Positions 34,406-43,124 of a stretch of 64,000 nucleotides of DNA are shown here, piece after piece. How positions within the stretch are numbered: position 1 is the first letter of the stretch; every line of letters begins with the position of its first letter. The notes below the pieces were generated by a model. It was not told the DNA's origin. It saw nothing but the letters and a program-made list of their open reading frames with translations, and searched no databases. This stretch comes from Mesorhizobium sp. BR1-1-16 (GTDB taxonomy: Bacteria > Pseudomonadota > Alphaproteobacteria > Rhizobiales > Kaistiaceae), in the NCBI RefSeq assembly GCF_020165495.1, contig NZ_JAIUIE010000001.1, positions 1,054,001 to 1,118,000 of the forward strand, written 5' to 3'. The position numbers were made by a program, and so were the translations under genes.

Positions 34406-35668
34406 TCAGGAATGTCCGTTTTCTTCGGGTTCGATGGTCTTGCGGATCACGTGACCCAGCGTCAGACCCTGGACGAGGATGGTGAAGAGGACGACCGCGT
34501 AGGTGGCGGCCAGCAGCGGGACGCGGGCAGGGCTGTCCTCGAGGGAGAGGACGAGCGCCACCGAGATGCCACCGCGCACGCCGCCCCATGTGAGCACCGC
34601 AATCGTGCCGCGAGCGAAGGACTGCCAGCGCGAGAGCAGCAATACGGACCCGGCCACGGACACGAAACGCGCCGCAAGAACGATCGGCACGGCGACGAGC
34701 GCAATCAAGCCGAAGCCCGGATCGATGGGCAGGACGGCTATCTCGAGGCCGATAAGCAGAAACAGCACGGCGTTCAGGATATCGTCCACCAGCCGCCAGA
34801 AACCGAAGACATAGCGCTTCGTGACCTCGCTCATCGCATGCTCGGCACCGCGATTGCCGATCAGGACGCCAGCGACGACAACCGAGATAGGCCCGCTCAT
34901 ATGAAGGGCGTCGGCGGCGGCGTAAGTCGCAGTCACAAGGGCGAGGGAGATCATGACCTCGATGGAGTAATCATCGATGGAACGGATCGCGCGATAGGCG
35001 ATATAGCCGGTGCAGAGGCCGAGAAGCGCCCCGCCGAAGGCCTCCAGAACCAACAACTCCGCAATCTCGACCGCATTCGGGTTGCTCTCGCCGCCGGCGA
35101 ACTGCACCAACACGGCGAACAGAACCACAGCGATGCCATCATTGAGCAGCGCTTCGCCCGACATGTCTGTCTCGAGCGCCGCAGGAACCTTGACTGAGCG
35201 CAACGTCGACAGCACGGCCACCGGATCAGTCGGCGCGATCAGCGCCCCGAACACGAGCGCCCAGGCAAATCCGATCGGTGCGCCCAAAGCCTTCGTAGCC
35301 AGCCAAAGTCCGACAGCGATGATGATTGTGGAGATGGCTGTGCCGATCGTGGCAAGCGCTCCGACAACCGAAAGGCGGCGCTTCAGGCGGGAGATGTCGA
35401 CGTTGAGAGCGGCTGCGAAGAGCAGGAAACCCAGCATCCCGTGCATGACGGCATCGTAGAAGTCGATCTGGCGGAGGCTCTTCGTGAGAGCTGCATCAAT
35501 CCCAAGTCCGGGGAAGAGGTGCCGTGTCACAATGAGCAAAAGCGACGCGCCGACGCCCAGGGCCAGCAGACCGATGCTCTCGGGAAGACGAATGAAGCGA
35601 TGGTTGACCCACGCGAACGTGGCGGTAGCCGTCAGCAGTATCGCGAGAAGCTGGGATAGCGAAAGCAT
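34406..35668 (-). CDS. Na+/H+ antiporter (CPA1 family)
   Basis: The 420-residue membrane protein has the CPA1/NhaP layout with about 12 hydrophobic segments. Characteristic stretches are WALVFGALIAPTDPVAVLSTLRSVKVP and LLNDGIAVVLFAVLVQF (the ND pair used for ion binding), and LTWGGVRGGISVALVLSLEDSP near the C-terminus. Start ATG 35668 gives MLSLSQLLAILLTAT; a TTG start at 35728 would add 20 non-hydrophobic residues. It converges on the eCIS operon but is likely unrelated to it. Confidence 0.88.
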   Translation of the reverse strand: MLSLSQLLAILLTATATFAWVNHRFIRLPESIGLLALGVGASLLLIVTRHLFPGLGIDAALTKSLRQIDFYDAVMHGMLGFLLFAAALNVDISRLKRRLSVVGALATIGTAISTIIIAVGLWLATKALGAPIGFAWALVFGALIAPTDPVAVLSTLRSVKVPAALETDMSGEALLNDGIAVVLFAVLVQFAGGESNPNAVEIAELLVLEAFGGALLGLCTGYIAYRAIRSIDDYSIEVMISLALVTATYAAADALHMSGPISVVVAGVLIGNRGAEHAMSEVTKRYVFGFWRLVDDILNAVLFLLIGLEIAVLPIDPGFGLIALVAVPIVLAARFVSVAGSVLLLSRWQSFARGTIAVLTWGGVRGGISVALVLSLEDSPARVPLLAATYAVVLFTILVQGLTLGHVIRKTIEPEENGHS

Positions 35669-36021
35669 CGATCGGCCAAAGGTTCGGCGACCGGGTACCG
35701 AAGCAACGGTCGACAGGAAACCGCACAAGACGGCTCAGGACGGGCTTACTTCAGCAAGCCGGCGGAGTCAGTTTTGATTTCCTCACAGTGAAATGAGGCG
35801 CGGGGCGTCCCCTCGGAACATTCCTTCCCAGGGGTGGCTCGATCGAGGTCTGCAGCAAGTCATTGAACCCTGGAGTATAGCTTGGGAACGCCGAGCGGTG
35901 CGCCCTGCGACCTCCGCATCGGTTCCGCGGCCTGGCTGCTCATCTTCGGCGTGCTGATCGCATCGGATCATCTGACACGGTATGAAGCTTCTGCAACCAG
36001 GCGATGCGGCTCCGCCTTCAG
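35669..36021. other. Non-coding gap of 353 bp
   Basis: No convincing gene is seen. A 95-residue minus-strand frame (35783-36070) overlaps the dehydrogenase 3' end and has arginine-rich, shadow-like composition. The antiporter promoter should lie here, but no clear boxes or strong repeats are visible. Confidence 0.4.
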
Positions 36022-37374
36022 CTATAATTGAGCGGCGCCGACGCGGGCCGGCGCGCCGGTCACACGCCATACTGTGTTTCCGACATCGTCAGCGATGAGC
36101 AGCGCGCCTGAGCGGTCGACCGCCAGTCCAACCGGCCGGCCATGCGCCTTGCCGTCATCGGTCAGGAAACCGGTGACGACATCTTCTGCCTTGGCGCTCG
36201 GCATGCCGTTCGAGAAGGGCACGAACACGACCTTGTATCCATTGAAGTGATCGCGGTTCCAGCTGCCGTGTTCGCCGACGAAGGCACCATCCCGGTATTG
36301 CGCCGGAAGGGCGTCCGCTGTGTAGAAAGCGAGGCCGAGCGGCGCGACATGCGACCCGAGCGAATAGTCAGGCATGATGGCCTTCTCGACGAGATCCGGC
36401 CGCTGTGGCTTGACCCGCGGGTCGACATGGCGGCCCCAATAACTGTACGGCCAGCCATAGAACCCGCCATCCTTGACGGAGGTCATGTAGTCCGGAACAA
36501 GATCCGGCCCGAGTTCGTCGCGCTCGTTCACGACTGCCCAGAGCGCCTGCGTGGTCGGTTCCCAACTCAGTCCGTTCGGGTTGCGCAGCCCGCTCGCGAA
36601 AATCCGCCAACGCCCGCTCGCACGGTCAACCTCAAGGATGTCCGCGCGGTTTTTCTCGGCCTGAAGGCCGTTTTCCGTAATGTTGCTGTTTGACCCCACG
36701 CCGACATAAAGCTTGCTGCCATCGGGCGTGGCGACGAGGCTCTTCGTCCAGTGGTGGTCTATCGGGCCGCCTGGAAGCGGCGTCAACACAGTGCGGGGCG
36801 CGGTGATCGTGTTCTCGCCGGTCGTATAGGGATAGCGGACGATCGCGTCGGTATTTGCGACATAGAGGTCATTGCCGACCAAGGCGACGCCGAAGGGCGA
36901 GTTGAGGTGGTCGAGGAAGACCGTCCGCGTCTCGGGTTTGCCGTCGCCATCCGCATCGCGCAGCAGCGTGATCCGGTTGCTGGGACCGGCATCGCCGCCC
37001 GAGGTGACCCACGATTCAATCCAGCTCATGACGATGTCCTTCGGACGCTTCACCGGCTCGGTTCCAGGCGCCTTGGATTCGATTACGAGCACATCGCCAT
37101 TCGGCAGGACATAGACCGACCGCGGGTGCTGAAGGCCAGTCGCGAGCGCCGCGACGTGAAGTCCCTGGGGAACCGAGGGCGTCTCGCCATTCTTCCAGCC
37201 GACGACATCGGCGAGATGCATCGTCGGAAAAAGCGATTGATGCGGTTCGGGCAGCGGGGGATTGGGGCCGACCTGAGCCTGCGGATCACCGATGTCCTGC
37301 GCCTGCAGCGCTGTGGCGGTCGATAGGGCGATGGCTGCCGCGGCAGCCAGAGTGAGGGAAGCTGAGCGTTTCAT
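36022..37374 (-). CDS. PQQ-dependent sorbosone/glucose dehydrogenase family protein, periplasmic
   Basis: The 450-residue protein begins with a clear signal peptide (MKRSASLTLAAAAAIALSTATALQAQ) and continues as a six-bladed beta-propeller of the soluble aldose dehydrogenase/L-sorbosone dehydrogenase type: RSVYVLPNGDVLVIESK, NRITLLRDADGDGKPETRTVFLDHLNSPFGVALVG, FASGLRNPNGLSWEPTTQALWAVVNERDELG, EHGSWNRDHFNGYKVVFVPF. Such enzymes oxidise sugars in the periplasm with PQQ. The upstream gene overlaps by 4 bp. The longer open frame upstream runs through the DUF2231 gene in another frame and is a shadow. Confidence 0.88.
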   Translation of the reverse strand: MKRSASLTLAAAAAIALSTATALQAQDIGDPQAQVGPNPPLPEPHQSLFPTMHLADVVGWKNGETPSVPQGLHVAALATGLQHPRSVYVLPNGDVLVIESKAPGTEPVKRPKDIVMSWIESWVTSGGDAGPSNRITLLRDADGDGKPETRTVFLDHLNSPFGVALVGNDLYVANTDAIVRYPYTTGENTITAPRTVLTPLPGGPIDHHWTKSLVATPDGSKLYVGVGSNSNITENGLQAEKNRADILEVDRASGRWRIFASGLRNPNGLSWEPTTQALWAVVNERDELGPDLVPDYMTSVKDGGFYGWPYSYWGRHVDPRVKPQRPDLVEKAIMPDYSLGSHVAPLGLAFYTADALPAQYRDGAFVGEHGSWNRDHFNGYKVVFVPFSNGMPSAKAEDVVTGFLTDDGKAHGRPVGLAVDRSGALLIADDVGNTVWRVTGAPARVGAAQL

Positions 37375-37820
37375 GACCGAATGACCTCCACACGGTCGGA
37401 GGAGACAACGGAGACCGCGAACCATGCCGTCGCAAGAAGGGTCACGACCGTCAGGATCGAAAGCACGAGGCCGGTCGGGACCACGGAGGTCCAGGCGTCG
37501 CGGGTGTGTATCAACATGTTGATGGTGGCGAGCACGATGACGACGAGATTGCCGATTGCATAGGGAAGCACGTGATGTCGCGTCCGGAGGGCCGGCCTCA
37601 CGCCGAATTCGATGAGTCCGACGAGCCCGAAGAGCCAGGCGAGGATCGTTCCAGCGCTGATCAGCCAGGCCGAGAAGTCGGCCCACATCATCACGGCGGT
37701 CGAGGCATAAGCGATGTCCGTCAGCATCGCGCTCGTCAGGCAGGTGGCGACGATACAGGCGAGAAACGGATGAAGGGGTGGCCAAGCGACGTGCTCGGCA
37801 GAGATGGTTGCGCTGGACAT
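37371..37820 (-). CDS. DUF2231 membrane protein
   Basis: The 149-residue protein has about four hydrophobic segments (FLACIVATCLTSAMLTDIAYA, AWLISAGTILAWLFGLVGLIEF, LPYAIGNLVVIVLATINMLIH, VVPTGLVLSILTVVTLLATAWF) and begins WPPLHPFLACIV, the HPxL pattern of DUF2231. It overlaps the PQQ-type dehydrogenase gene by 4 bp, suggesting a joint operon, where it could act as a membrane electron acceptor or anchor (inference). Confidence 0.8.
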   Translation of the reverse strand: MSSATISAEHVAWPPLHPFLACIVATCLTSAMLTDIAYASTAVMMWADFSAWLISAGTILAWLFGLVGLIEFGVRPALRTRHHVLPYAIGNLVVIVLATINMLIHTRDAWTSVVPTGLVLSILTVVTLLATAWFAVSVVSSDRVEVIRS

Positions 37821-38057
37821 GACGCGCTCTCCGTTTTGAAATTGCTGCTGCGGCGGTGCCGGACAGGGATGGTCCCGGTTCGTGGCTTAAGGCCGCTGGC
37901 AGACTCATCTGTCGTTCTGCCCTAACTTCTCGGAGGCCGAAAAGTTCAGATTCATGCGGTTCGCGCAGGACGCATCGTCTGCTGAGCCGGAACGGCTGCG
38001 CCACGGCGCCGGCAGAGCGGCCAACGCCTGCAGTCAGGGTTCGTTCGCCGCGAGTGA

Positions 38058-38900
38058 TCAGGTTTGCGGCAGCAATGACTGGATGCGTTCCGCGTCCGCG
38101 GGCGTCGCCGGGTTATAGATGACCATCGTCAGGTCCTTGCGTCCGTCGACAGCGAAGGCCGAATATTCGAAGGCGATATCACCGAGAACCGCGTGGCGGA
38201 TGTGTTTCACGATCTCGCCATGAGGGCCCTGGAGATCGTTTTCCTGCCACAGGCGCTGAAAGTCGGGGCTCTCCCGGCACAGCTCATCGACGAGCGGCTT
38301 CACATCCTCGGCCGCTCCGGCGCGGGCCGCGTCGACCCGAAAGGTGCCAACGGCGAAGCGCGCCACGCTTTCCCAGTCATACTGTGTCGCGCGTGAGCGC
38401 GGATCGAGAAAGATGAAGCGGAGGATGTTGCGCTGGCTGGCCGGAACCGCCGCATAATCGGCGAGCAGGACCGTCGCGGCGCGGTTCCACGCGAGGACAT
38501 CCCAGATAGCGGTCCGAATGACCGCCGGGCTCGGATCGAGCGCATCGAGGACCCGCTGCAACCGCGGCGTGACACTGTCGCTCTTCTGATAGCGGACTTC
38601 CGGCGGATGGCCGAGGCCGAGCAGGAAAAGGTGCTCGCGCTCGACGTCGGTCAACATGAGGGCGCGCGACAGCCGGTCCAGCACATCCGACGATGCCGCG
38701 CCGCCGCGCCCTTGCTCGAGGCAGGTATACCAGGTCGGGCTGATATTGGCGCGCTGCGCGACTTCCTCGCGCCTGAGCCCCAACGTGCGCCGCCGCTCGG
38801 TCGGATAGCCGAGTGCCGCGGCGTCGAGCTTCGAACGCCGATCGCGAAGATAGTTGCCAAGCTGATTGCCGGCCCCGAGGCCGCTGATGCTGACAGTCAT
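38058..38900 (-). CDS. XRE-family regulator with MmyB-like ligand-binding domain
   Basis: The 280-residue protein has an N-terminal XRE helix-turn-helix (LGNYLRDRRSKL ... RRTLGLRREEVAQRANISPTWYTCLEQGRGGAASSDVLDRLSRAL) and the C-terminal MmyB-like ligand-binding domain (VLAWNRAATVLLADYAAVP, NILRFIFLDPRSR). This type commonly controls a divergent dehydrogenase or epimerase gene. Start is ATG 38900 (MTVSISG); an earlier in-frame ATG exists but has no clear ribosome site. Its target is probably the gene at 38977. Confidence 0.88.
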   Translation of the reverse strand: MTVSISGLGAGNQLGNYLRDRRSKLDAAALGYPTERRRTLGLRREEVAQRANISPTWYTCLEQGRGGAASSDVLDRLSRALMLTDVEREHLFLLGLGHPPEVRYQKSDSVTPRLQRVLDALDPSPAVIRTAIWDVLAWNRAATVLLADYAAVPASQRNILRFIFLDPRSRATQYDWESVARFAVGTFRVDAARAGAAEDVKPLVDELCRESPDFQRLWQENDLQGPHGEIVKHIRHAVLGDIAFEYSAFAVDGRKDLTMVIYNPATPADAERIQSLLPQT

Positions 38901-38976
38901 TATACTACCTTGATGTCCCGCCTTTACCACCATAGCGCCGTGGCCGATATTGTCCTCATCAAAACGGGAGATGGTC

Positions 38977-39873
38977 ATGCGTGTCTTTGTAACCGGCGCA
39001 ACAGGCAATATCGGCTCGCGCGTCGTGACGGATCTGATGGCCGCAGGGCACCAGGTGATCGGTCTCTGCCGATCCGACGACAAGGCTGCAGCTCTGGCCG
39101 CGACGGGCGCCGAAGTCTATCGAGGATCGATCGCCGACCCCGACAGTCTGAAGGATGGCGCGGCGCGATCGGACGGGGTGATCCACCTTGCGTTCAATCA
39201 CGATTTCTCGCGCTTCGTCCAGAATTGCGAGGATGACCGCGCCGTGATTGCGGCGCTGGGCTCGGTCCTTTCCGGATCCGATCGGCCGCTGATCGTCACG
39301 TCCGGCACACCGATCGCCAATACGGTCCCCGGTGAGCCGGCCCGGGAACACAATGCGACCGTCGGTTCGGCCGTGAACCCGCGCGCCGCAACCGAGGAAG
39401 CGGCAGCTGCCGTTGCGGCAGACGGCGTCAACGTCTCCGTCGTGCGGCTGCCTCAGGTGCACGACCCAGTGACGCAAGGCCTCATCACCTATGCCATCGC
39501 GACCTATCGTGCGAAGGGCGTGTGCGGTTATGTCGGAGACGGCCTCAATCGCTGGCCAGCGGCGCCCGTCGTCGACGTTGCGCGCCTCTACCGGTTGGCG
39601 ATCGAGAAGGCCGAGCCGAACGCGAAATACCATGCGGTGGCGGAAGAGGGCGTCGCGATGCGCGAGATCGCCGGTACCGTCGGACGGCGACTCGGATTGC
39701 CGACCCGATCGATCCCTTCGGAAGAGGCCGCCGACTTCTTCGGCTGGCTGGCGCATTTCGCCACGCTCGACATGCCCGCCTCCAGCGCCTGGACGCGGCA
39801 GCAACTCGGCTGGGAGCCGATCGGTCCGAGCCTCATCGAAGATCTGGAAAGGCTTGAACTGCCAACCGCTTGA
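38977..39873 (+). CDS. NAD-dependent epimerase/dehydratase family protein (extended SDR)
   Basis: The 298-residue protein begins MRVFVTGATGNIGSRVVTDLMAAGHQVIGLCRSD, the GxxGxxG NAD-binding fold, with short extended-SDR features and RLPQVHDP in the C-terminal part. ATG 38977 follows GGGAGA; an in-frame ATG at 38950 is rejected. It diverges from the XRE regulator with only 76 bp between starts. Substrate unknown. Confidence 0.85.
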   Translation: MRVFVTGATGNIGSRVVTDLMAAGHQVIGLCRSDDKAAALAATGAEVYRGSIADPDSLKDGAARSDGVIHLAFNHDFSRFVQNCEDDRAVIAALGSVLSGSDRPLIVTSGTPIANTVPGEPAREHNATVGSAVNPRAATEEAAAAVAADGVNVSVVRLPQVHDPVTQGLITYAIATYRAKGVCGYVGDGLNRWPAAPVVDVARLYRLAIEKAEPNAKYHAVAEEGVAMREIAGTVGRRLGLPTRSIPSEEAADFFGWLAHFATLDMPASSAWTRQQLGWEPIGPSLIEDLERLELPTA

Positions 39874-39882
39874 GCGGAATTC

Positions 39883-39899
39883 CTCGCCTGGCAGGCGAG
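39883..39899. terminator. Hairpin between convergent genes
   Basis: A 7-bp stem CTCGCCT/AGGCGAG with a GGC loop lies between the stops of the epimerase-type gene (39873) and the dipeptidase (39903). It has no T-run, so its strength as a terminator is uncertain. Confidence 0.45.
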
Positions 39900-39902
39900 A
39901 TC

Positions 39903-40967
39903 TCACGCCTTCCAGGTTCGGTCGAGAAGGTCGAGCCAGTTGTCTCGTGCGATGCGGGCTATGAGTGCCTCGCCATAGCCCGCACTGCGCAGCTGTTCCC
40001 AGAACAGTGGCAGCTTGGAAACGTCGGACAGCGCCTCCGGCACGACGGCGCCGTCATAATCGGAACCGATAGCGACGCCGCCTTCTCCGAGCCGCTCGAT
40101 CAGGGCGTCGAGATGGCGCAACATCACGTCGAGCGTCGTATCCGCCAGCATGCGTCCATCGGGCCGCAGGAAGGCGGTTGCGAAATTGAGCCCGACGACG
40201 CCGTTCCGCTCGCGGATGGCATCGAGCTGGCGATCCGTCAGATTGCGTGACACCGGCGCGATCGCGTGGACATTCGAATGGGTCGCCACGAGCGGTGCAT
40301 CCGAGATCGCAGCCACGTCCCAGAACCCCTGCTCGGTAATATGCGAGAGGTCGATGAGAATGCCGAGGCGATTGCAGGTCTTGACGAGTTCGCAGCCGAT
40401 ATCGGTCAGGCCAGGTCCCGTGTCGGGCGAGGACGGATAGCGCATCGGAACGCCATGGCCGAAGCGGTTGTGGCGGCTCCATACCGGTCCGATCGATCGC
40501 AGCCCCGCGGCGTGCAGGATATCGAGCATAGCGAGGTCAGACCCGATCGCCTCGGCGCCTTCGATGTGCATGACGGCTGCAAGCGCGCCCTTCCGCATCG
40601 CGGTGCGAATGTCTGCGACGCTTCTGCAGACCACGAGGTCGCCATTGGATTCCCGCTCCAGTCGGAACAGGATCGACGCCATCGCGAGCGTCGAAGCCTG
40701 GCCCTCGGTGATCGAGAGCGGGTCGGGCAACGGCAGGTCGTAGCTCTCGCCGGTCATCGCCTCCATGAAGTCGGCCGCCATCGGCGAGGGTGGGAAGATG
40801 GCGAAGAGGCCGCCGGCGAGCCCGCCGGCGCGGGCGTGGGGCAGGTCGATATGGCCGGCATCCGTGCCTTCCAGGAAAGCACGGATTCCCGCCTCGCCGC
40901 CTTCATTATAGAGGCGAAGCAGAACATCGTTGTGGCCGTCAAAGACGGCGACGGGCTGGGGTGACAT
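39903..40967 (-). CDS. Membrane-dipeptidase family protein (peptidase M19)
   Basis: The 354-residue protein carries the M19 zinc ligands: FDGHNDVLLRLY (HxD) near the N-terminus, MHIEGAEAIG, LIDLSHITEQGFWDV, PLVATHSNVHAI and AIGSDYDG. M19 enzymes hydrolyse dipeptides, often including D-amino acids, and some act on other amides. It follows the nitroreductase gene after a 9-bp gap on the same strand, so the two are probably co-transcribed. Confidence 0.9.
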   Translation of the reverse strand: MSPQPVAVFDGHNDVLLRLYNEGGEAGIRAFLEGTDAGHIDLPHARAGGLAGGLFAIFPPSPMAADFMEAMTGESYDLPLPDPLSITEGQASTLAMASILFRLERESNGDLVVCRSVADIRTAMRKGALAAVMHIEGAEAIGSDLAMLDILHAAGLRSIGPVWSRHNRFGHGVPMRYPSSPDTGPGLTDIGCELVKTCNRLGILIDLSHITEQGFWDVAAISDAPLVATHSNVHAIAPVSRNLTDRQLDAIRERNGVVGLNFATAFLRPDGRMLADTTLDVMLRHLDALIERLGEGGVAIGSDYDGAVVPEALSDVSKLPLFWEQLRSAGYGEALIARIARDNWLDLLDRTWKA

Positions 40968-40976
40968 GCGAAGGCC

Positions 40977-41984
40977 TCAGCGGGGAAGCGGCGGGGACAG
41001 GTGGAGCACGTCGCCGACCGGCTTGCGCTGCGAGCGGGGCACCTTGAAGCTCTCCGGCATATGGCCGAAGCCGATCATCGTAATGACGAGTTCGTCGTCG
41101 GGAATGCCGACAAAGTCCCGCATGGCACGGTCGACGTCCTGCGTAGTGCTCCAGTTCAGCATGCAGGCGCCGAGGCCTTCGGCGTGGAGGCCGAGCGCTA
41201 GCGTCATCGCGAACATGCCGCCGTCGATCCAGCCCTGATAGCGCTCGCCAACCGCGTACCAGTGGCTGAGATTGCTGGTGACGATGGCCAGCCCGCCGAG
41301 CTGTTCGCCAAAGCCGCGATGGCCTTCCTGAAAGTCGAGAACGCGGGCGATATCGTCCTTTGCGGTGAAGACATAGGCGCGACAGGTCTGCCGATTGCAG
41401 CTCGATGGGGTTTGCTGTGCGGCGCGGACCGCGCGCTCGATGACCTGCGGCGCGACCGGCTGATCGGCATATTGGCGCACGCTATGGCGCGCATCCATGA
41501 AGCCGAGAAAGTCCATCGAAGCCCGCTGGCGGACCTCGTCGGCCAGGACGTCTTCGGTGCCGCCGAAGATTTCCGCCCGTGCCGCTTCGACCCGCCGTTC
41601 GAGGCCAGCGATCGTACCGCCGAGCGTTCCGATGTCCCCGCCCGTGGCCTTGTTGAAGGCGGCATAGGCGACGAGAGCCTTGACTGCGATCTCGGTACTC
41701 GCATCGAGGCCGAAATCATCGATATAGCGCGCCGTGTCCGCACAGAGCTCGGCGACCTTCGGCATGCCGAAAGCCGGCCGGGGATCGCGCAGCGACAGCC
41801 CGTGTTCGATCATATGCGCGAGCAGATGGATCTGCGCCTTGCGGTTTTCCCGGCTGCTCGGACCGTTCAGGTACGAGGCGCGCGTGAAGCGGCGATAGTC
41901 ATAGGCGAAATTGCGGAGGAGAGACGCCTGACGCCGGATGCGGGGAACGATGTCAGTGAGGCGATTGGCTTTGCGAGGGGGCAT
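40977..41984 (-). CDS. Nitroreductase family protein with N-terminal helical extension
   Basis: The C-terminal ~190 residues match FMN-dependent nitroreductases (FMDARHSVRQYADQPVAPQVIERAVRAAQQTPSSCNRQTCRAYVF ... GWIDGGMFAMTLALGLHAEGLGACMLNW). The N-terminal ~140 residues (RQASLLRNFAYDYRRFTRASYLNGPSSRENRKAQIHLLAHMIEHGLSL) are an extra helical domain found in longer members of the family. ATG 41984 is chosen; a GTG at 42089 is possible but neither has a clear ribosome site. Substrate unknown. Confidence 0.82.
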   Translation of the reverse strand: MPPRKANRLTDIVPRIRRQASLLRNFAYDYRRFTRASYLNGPSSRENRKAQIHLLAHMIEHGLSLRDPRPAFGMPKVAELCADTARYIDDFGLDASTEIAVKALVAYAAFNKATGGDIGTLGGTIAGLERRVEAARAEIFGGTEDVLADEVRQRASMDFLGFMDARHSVRQYADQPVAPQVIERAVRAAQQTPSSCNRQTCRAYVFTAKDDIARVLDFQEGHRGFGEQLGGLAIVTSNLSHWYAVGERYQGWIDGGMFAMTLALGLHAEGLGACMLNWSTTQDVDRAMRDFVGIPDDELVITMIGFGHMPESFKVPRSQRKPVGDVLHLSPPLPR

Positions 41985-42187
41985 GGGCGAGGCGGCCGCG
42001 ATCTCTTGAGGAAGCGACGCGAGGCGGCCCGACTGGCCGTATCGGCGAGACTGAGGTTTCCCGTCGGACGGCGAGCTGTCAAACGGCACGGGCAGGTGGG
42101 ACTGCCCTTAAAATGGACACGGCGTAATGCGCAGGCAGTCGCGCCCAGCGGAAACCGCAATGGAATCAAGCGTCCATCAGGGTGATT

Positions 42188-42205
42188 CCTATCCGGACGG
42201 ATAGG
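42188..42205. promoter_or_regulatory. Perfect inverted repeat CCTATCCG-GA-CGGATAGG
   Basis: An 8-bp perfect dyad with a 2-bp spacer lies in the gap between the nitroreductase (minus) and the racemase (plus), about 105-125 bp upstream of the racemase start. It looks like a regulator-binding site for one or both divergent units. No regulator gene adjoins it. Confidence 0.5.
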
Positions 42206-42310
42206 GAGGCGACAGAAAGTTGCGCGGACCTACCCTCCGAATCAGTTTCGTCCCTATCTCGCACGACGCTTGGTCCTCTGCCGCGCTGATGCGACCGTTC
42301 GTGCATCGAG

Positions 42311-43093
42311 ATGACGAACGAGGCCGCGATGAGCGTTCCAGTCGATGTGCGGGTGCTGTCCCCGATCACCACGAGGGGCTTTCGGCGACCTTCCGATCTG
42401 AAGGCGCTCGAATATGACGGCGTCGTCGTCAGCTACAGCCAGATCGATCGGGGTCCGGCCTCGATCGAGAGCGAATACGAGATCGCCATGTCGGCGCCCG
42501 GCACGATCGCCAAGGCGATTGAGGCAGAAGGCGAGGGCGCCGATGCGATCGTGATCGACTGCATGGGCGATCCTGGTCTGCGTGCCGTCCGCGAGGTGGT
42601 CTCGATCCCGGTGCTCGGTCCGGCCGAAACCGCGATGCATCTCGCCTCGATGCTCGGGCATCGCTTCAGCGTCGTCACGGTGATGCGGCGTCTCAGGGCT
42701 CAGTTCGAAAACGAGGCCGCCGTCTATGGTCTGTCGAGCAAGCTGGCGTCTGTCCGCCATGTCGACATCCCCGTGCTGGCGCTGGAGGACGATCTGCCGG
42801 AAACAAAGGCGCGCCTCGTCGAGCAGGCTGCCCTCGCTGTCGAAGCTGACGGCGCAGAGGCAATCATCTTCGGCTGCACCGGGCTGCTCGGCTGCGCTGC
42901 GGCGGTCAAGGAGGGACTTCTCGCCCGCGGCATCGACATTCCCGTCATCGACCCGATCCCGACAGCGGTTTCCATTGCGGCGGCGCTCGCCCGGGTCGGT
43001 CTCAGCCAGAGCAAGCTGACCTATCCCGCACCGCCGGTGAAGGAGATGCCCGGCTACGACATCGTCCTACCCTCCGCGATCGCCGCGGAATGA
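42311..43093 (+). CDS. Aspartate/glutamate racemase family protein (hydantoin racemase-like)
   Basis: The 260-residue protein has the two catalytic cysteines of the Asp/Glu/hydantoin racemase family in AIVIDCMGDPGLRAVRE and AEAIIFGCTGLLGCAA, with PVLGPAETAMHLASMLGHRFSVVT between them. Hydantoin racemases interconvert 5-substituted hydantoin enantiomers. It is the first gene of the operon with the polyamine-type importer and HyuA/DUF917 genes. Start is ATG 42311 or 42329 (MSVPVDVRV); the latter is equally possible. Confidence 0.85.
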   Translation: MTNEAAMSVPVDVRVLSPITTRGFRRPSDLKALEYDGVVVSYSQIDRGPASIESEYEIAMSAPGTIAKAIEAEGEGADAIVIDCMGDPGLRAVREVVSIPVLGPAETAMHLASMLGHRFSVVTVMRRLRAQFENEAAVYGLSSKLASVRHVDIPVLALEDDLPETKARLVEQAALAVEADGAEAIIFGCTGLLGCAAAVKEGLLARGIDIPVIDPIPTAVSIAAALARVGLSQSKLTYPAPPVKEMPGYDIVLPSAIAAE

Positions 43094-43124
43094 ACATGTC
43101 CGAGCGGCGCGGGGGCGAAATGCG

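Noticed and set aside
35783-36070. A 95-residue minus-strand frame between antiporter and dehydrogenase
   Set aside because: It overlaps the dehydrogenase end, is arginine-rich and shows no motif.
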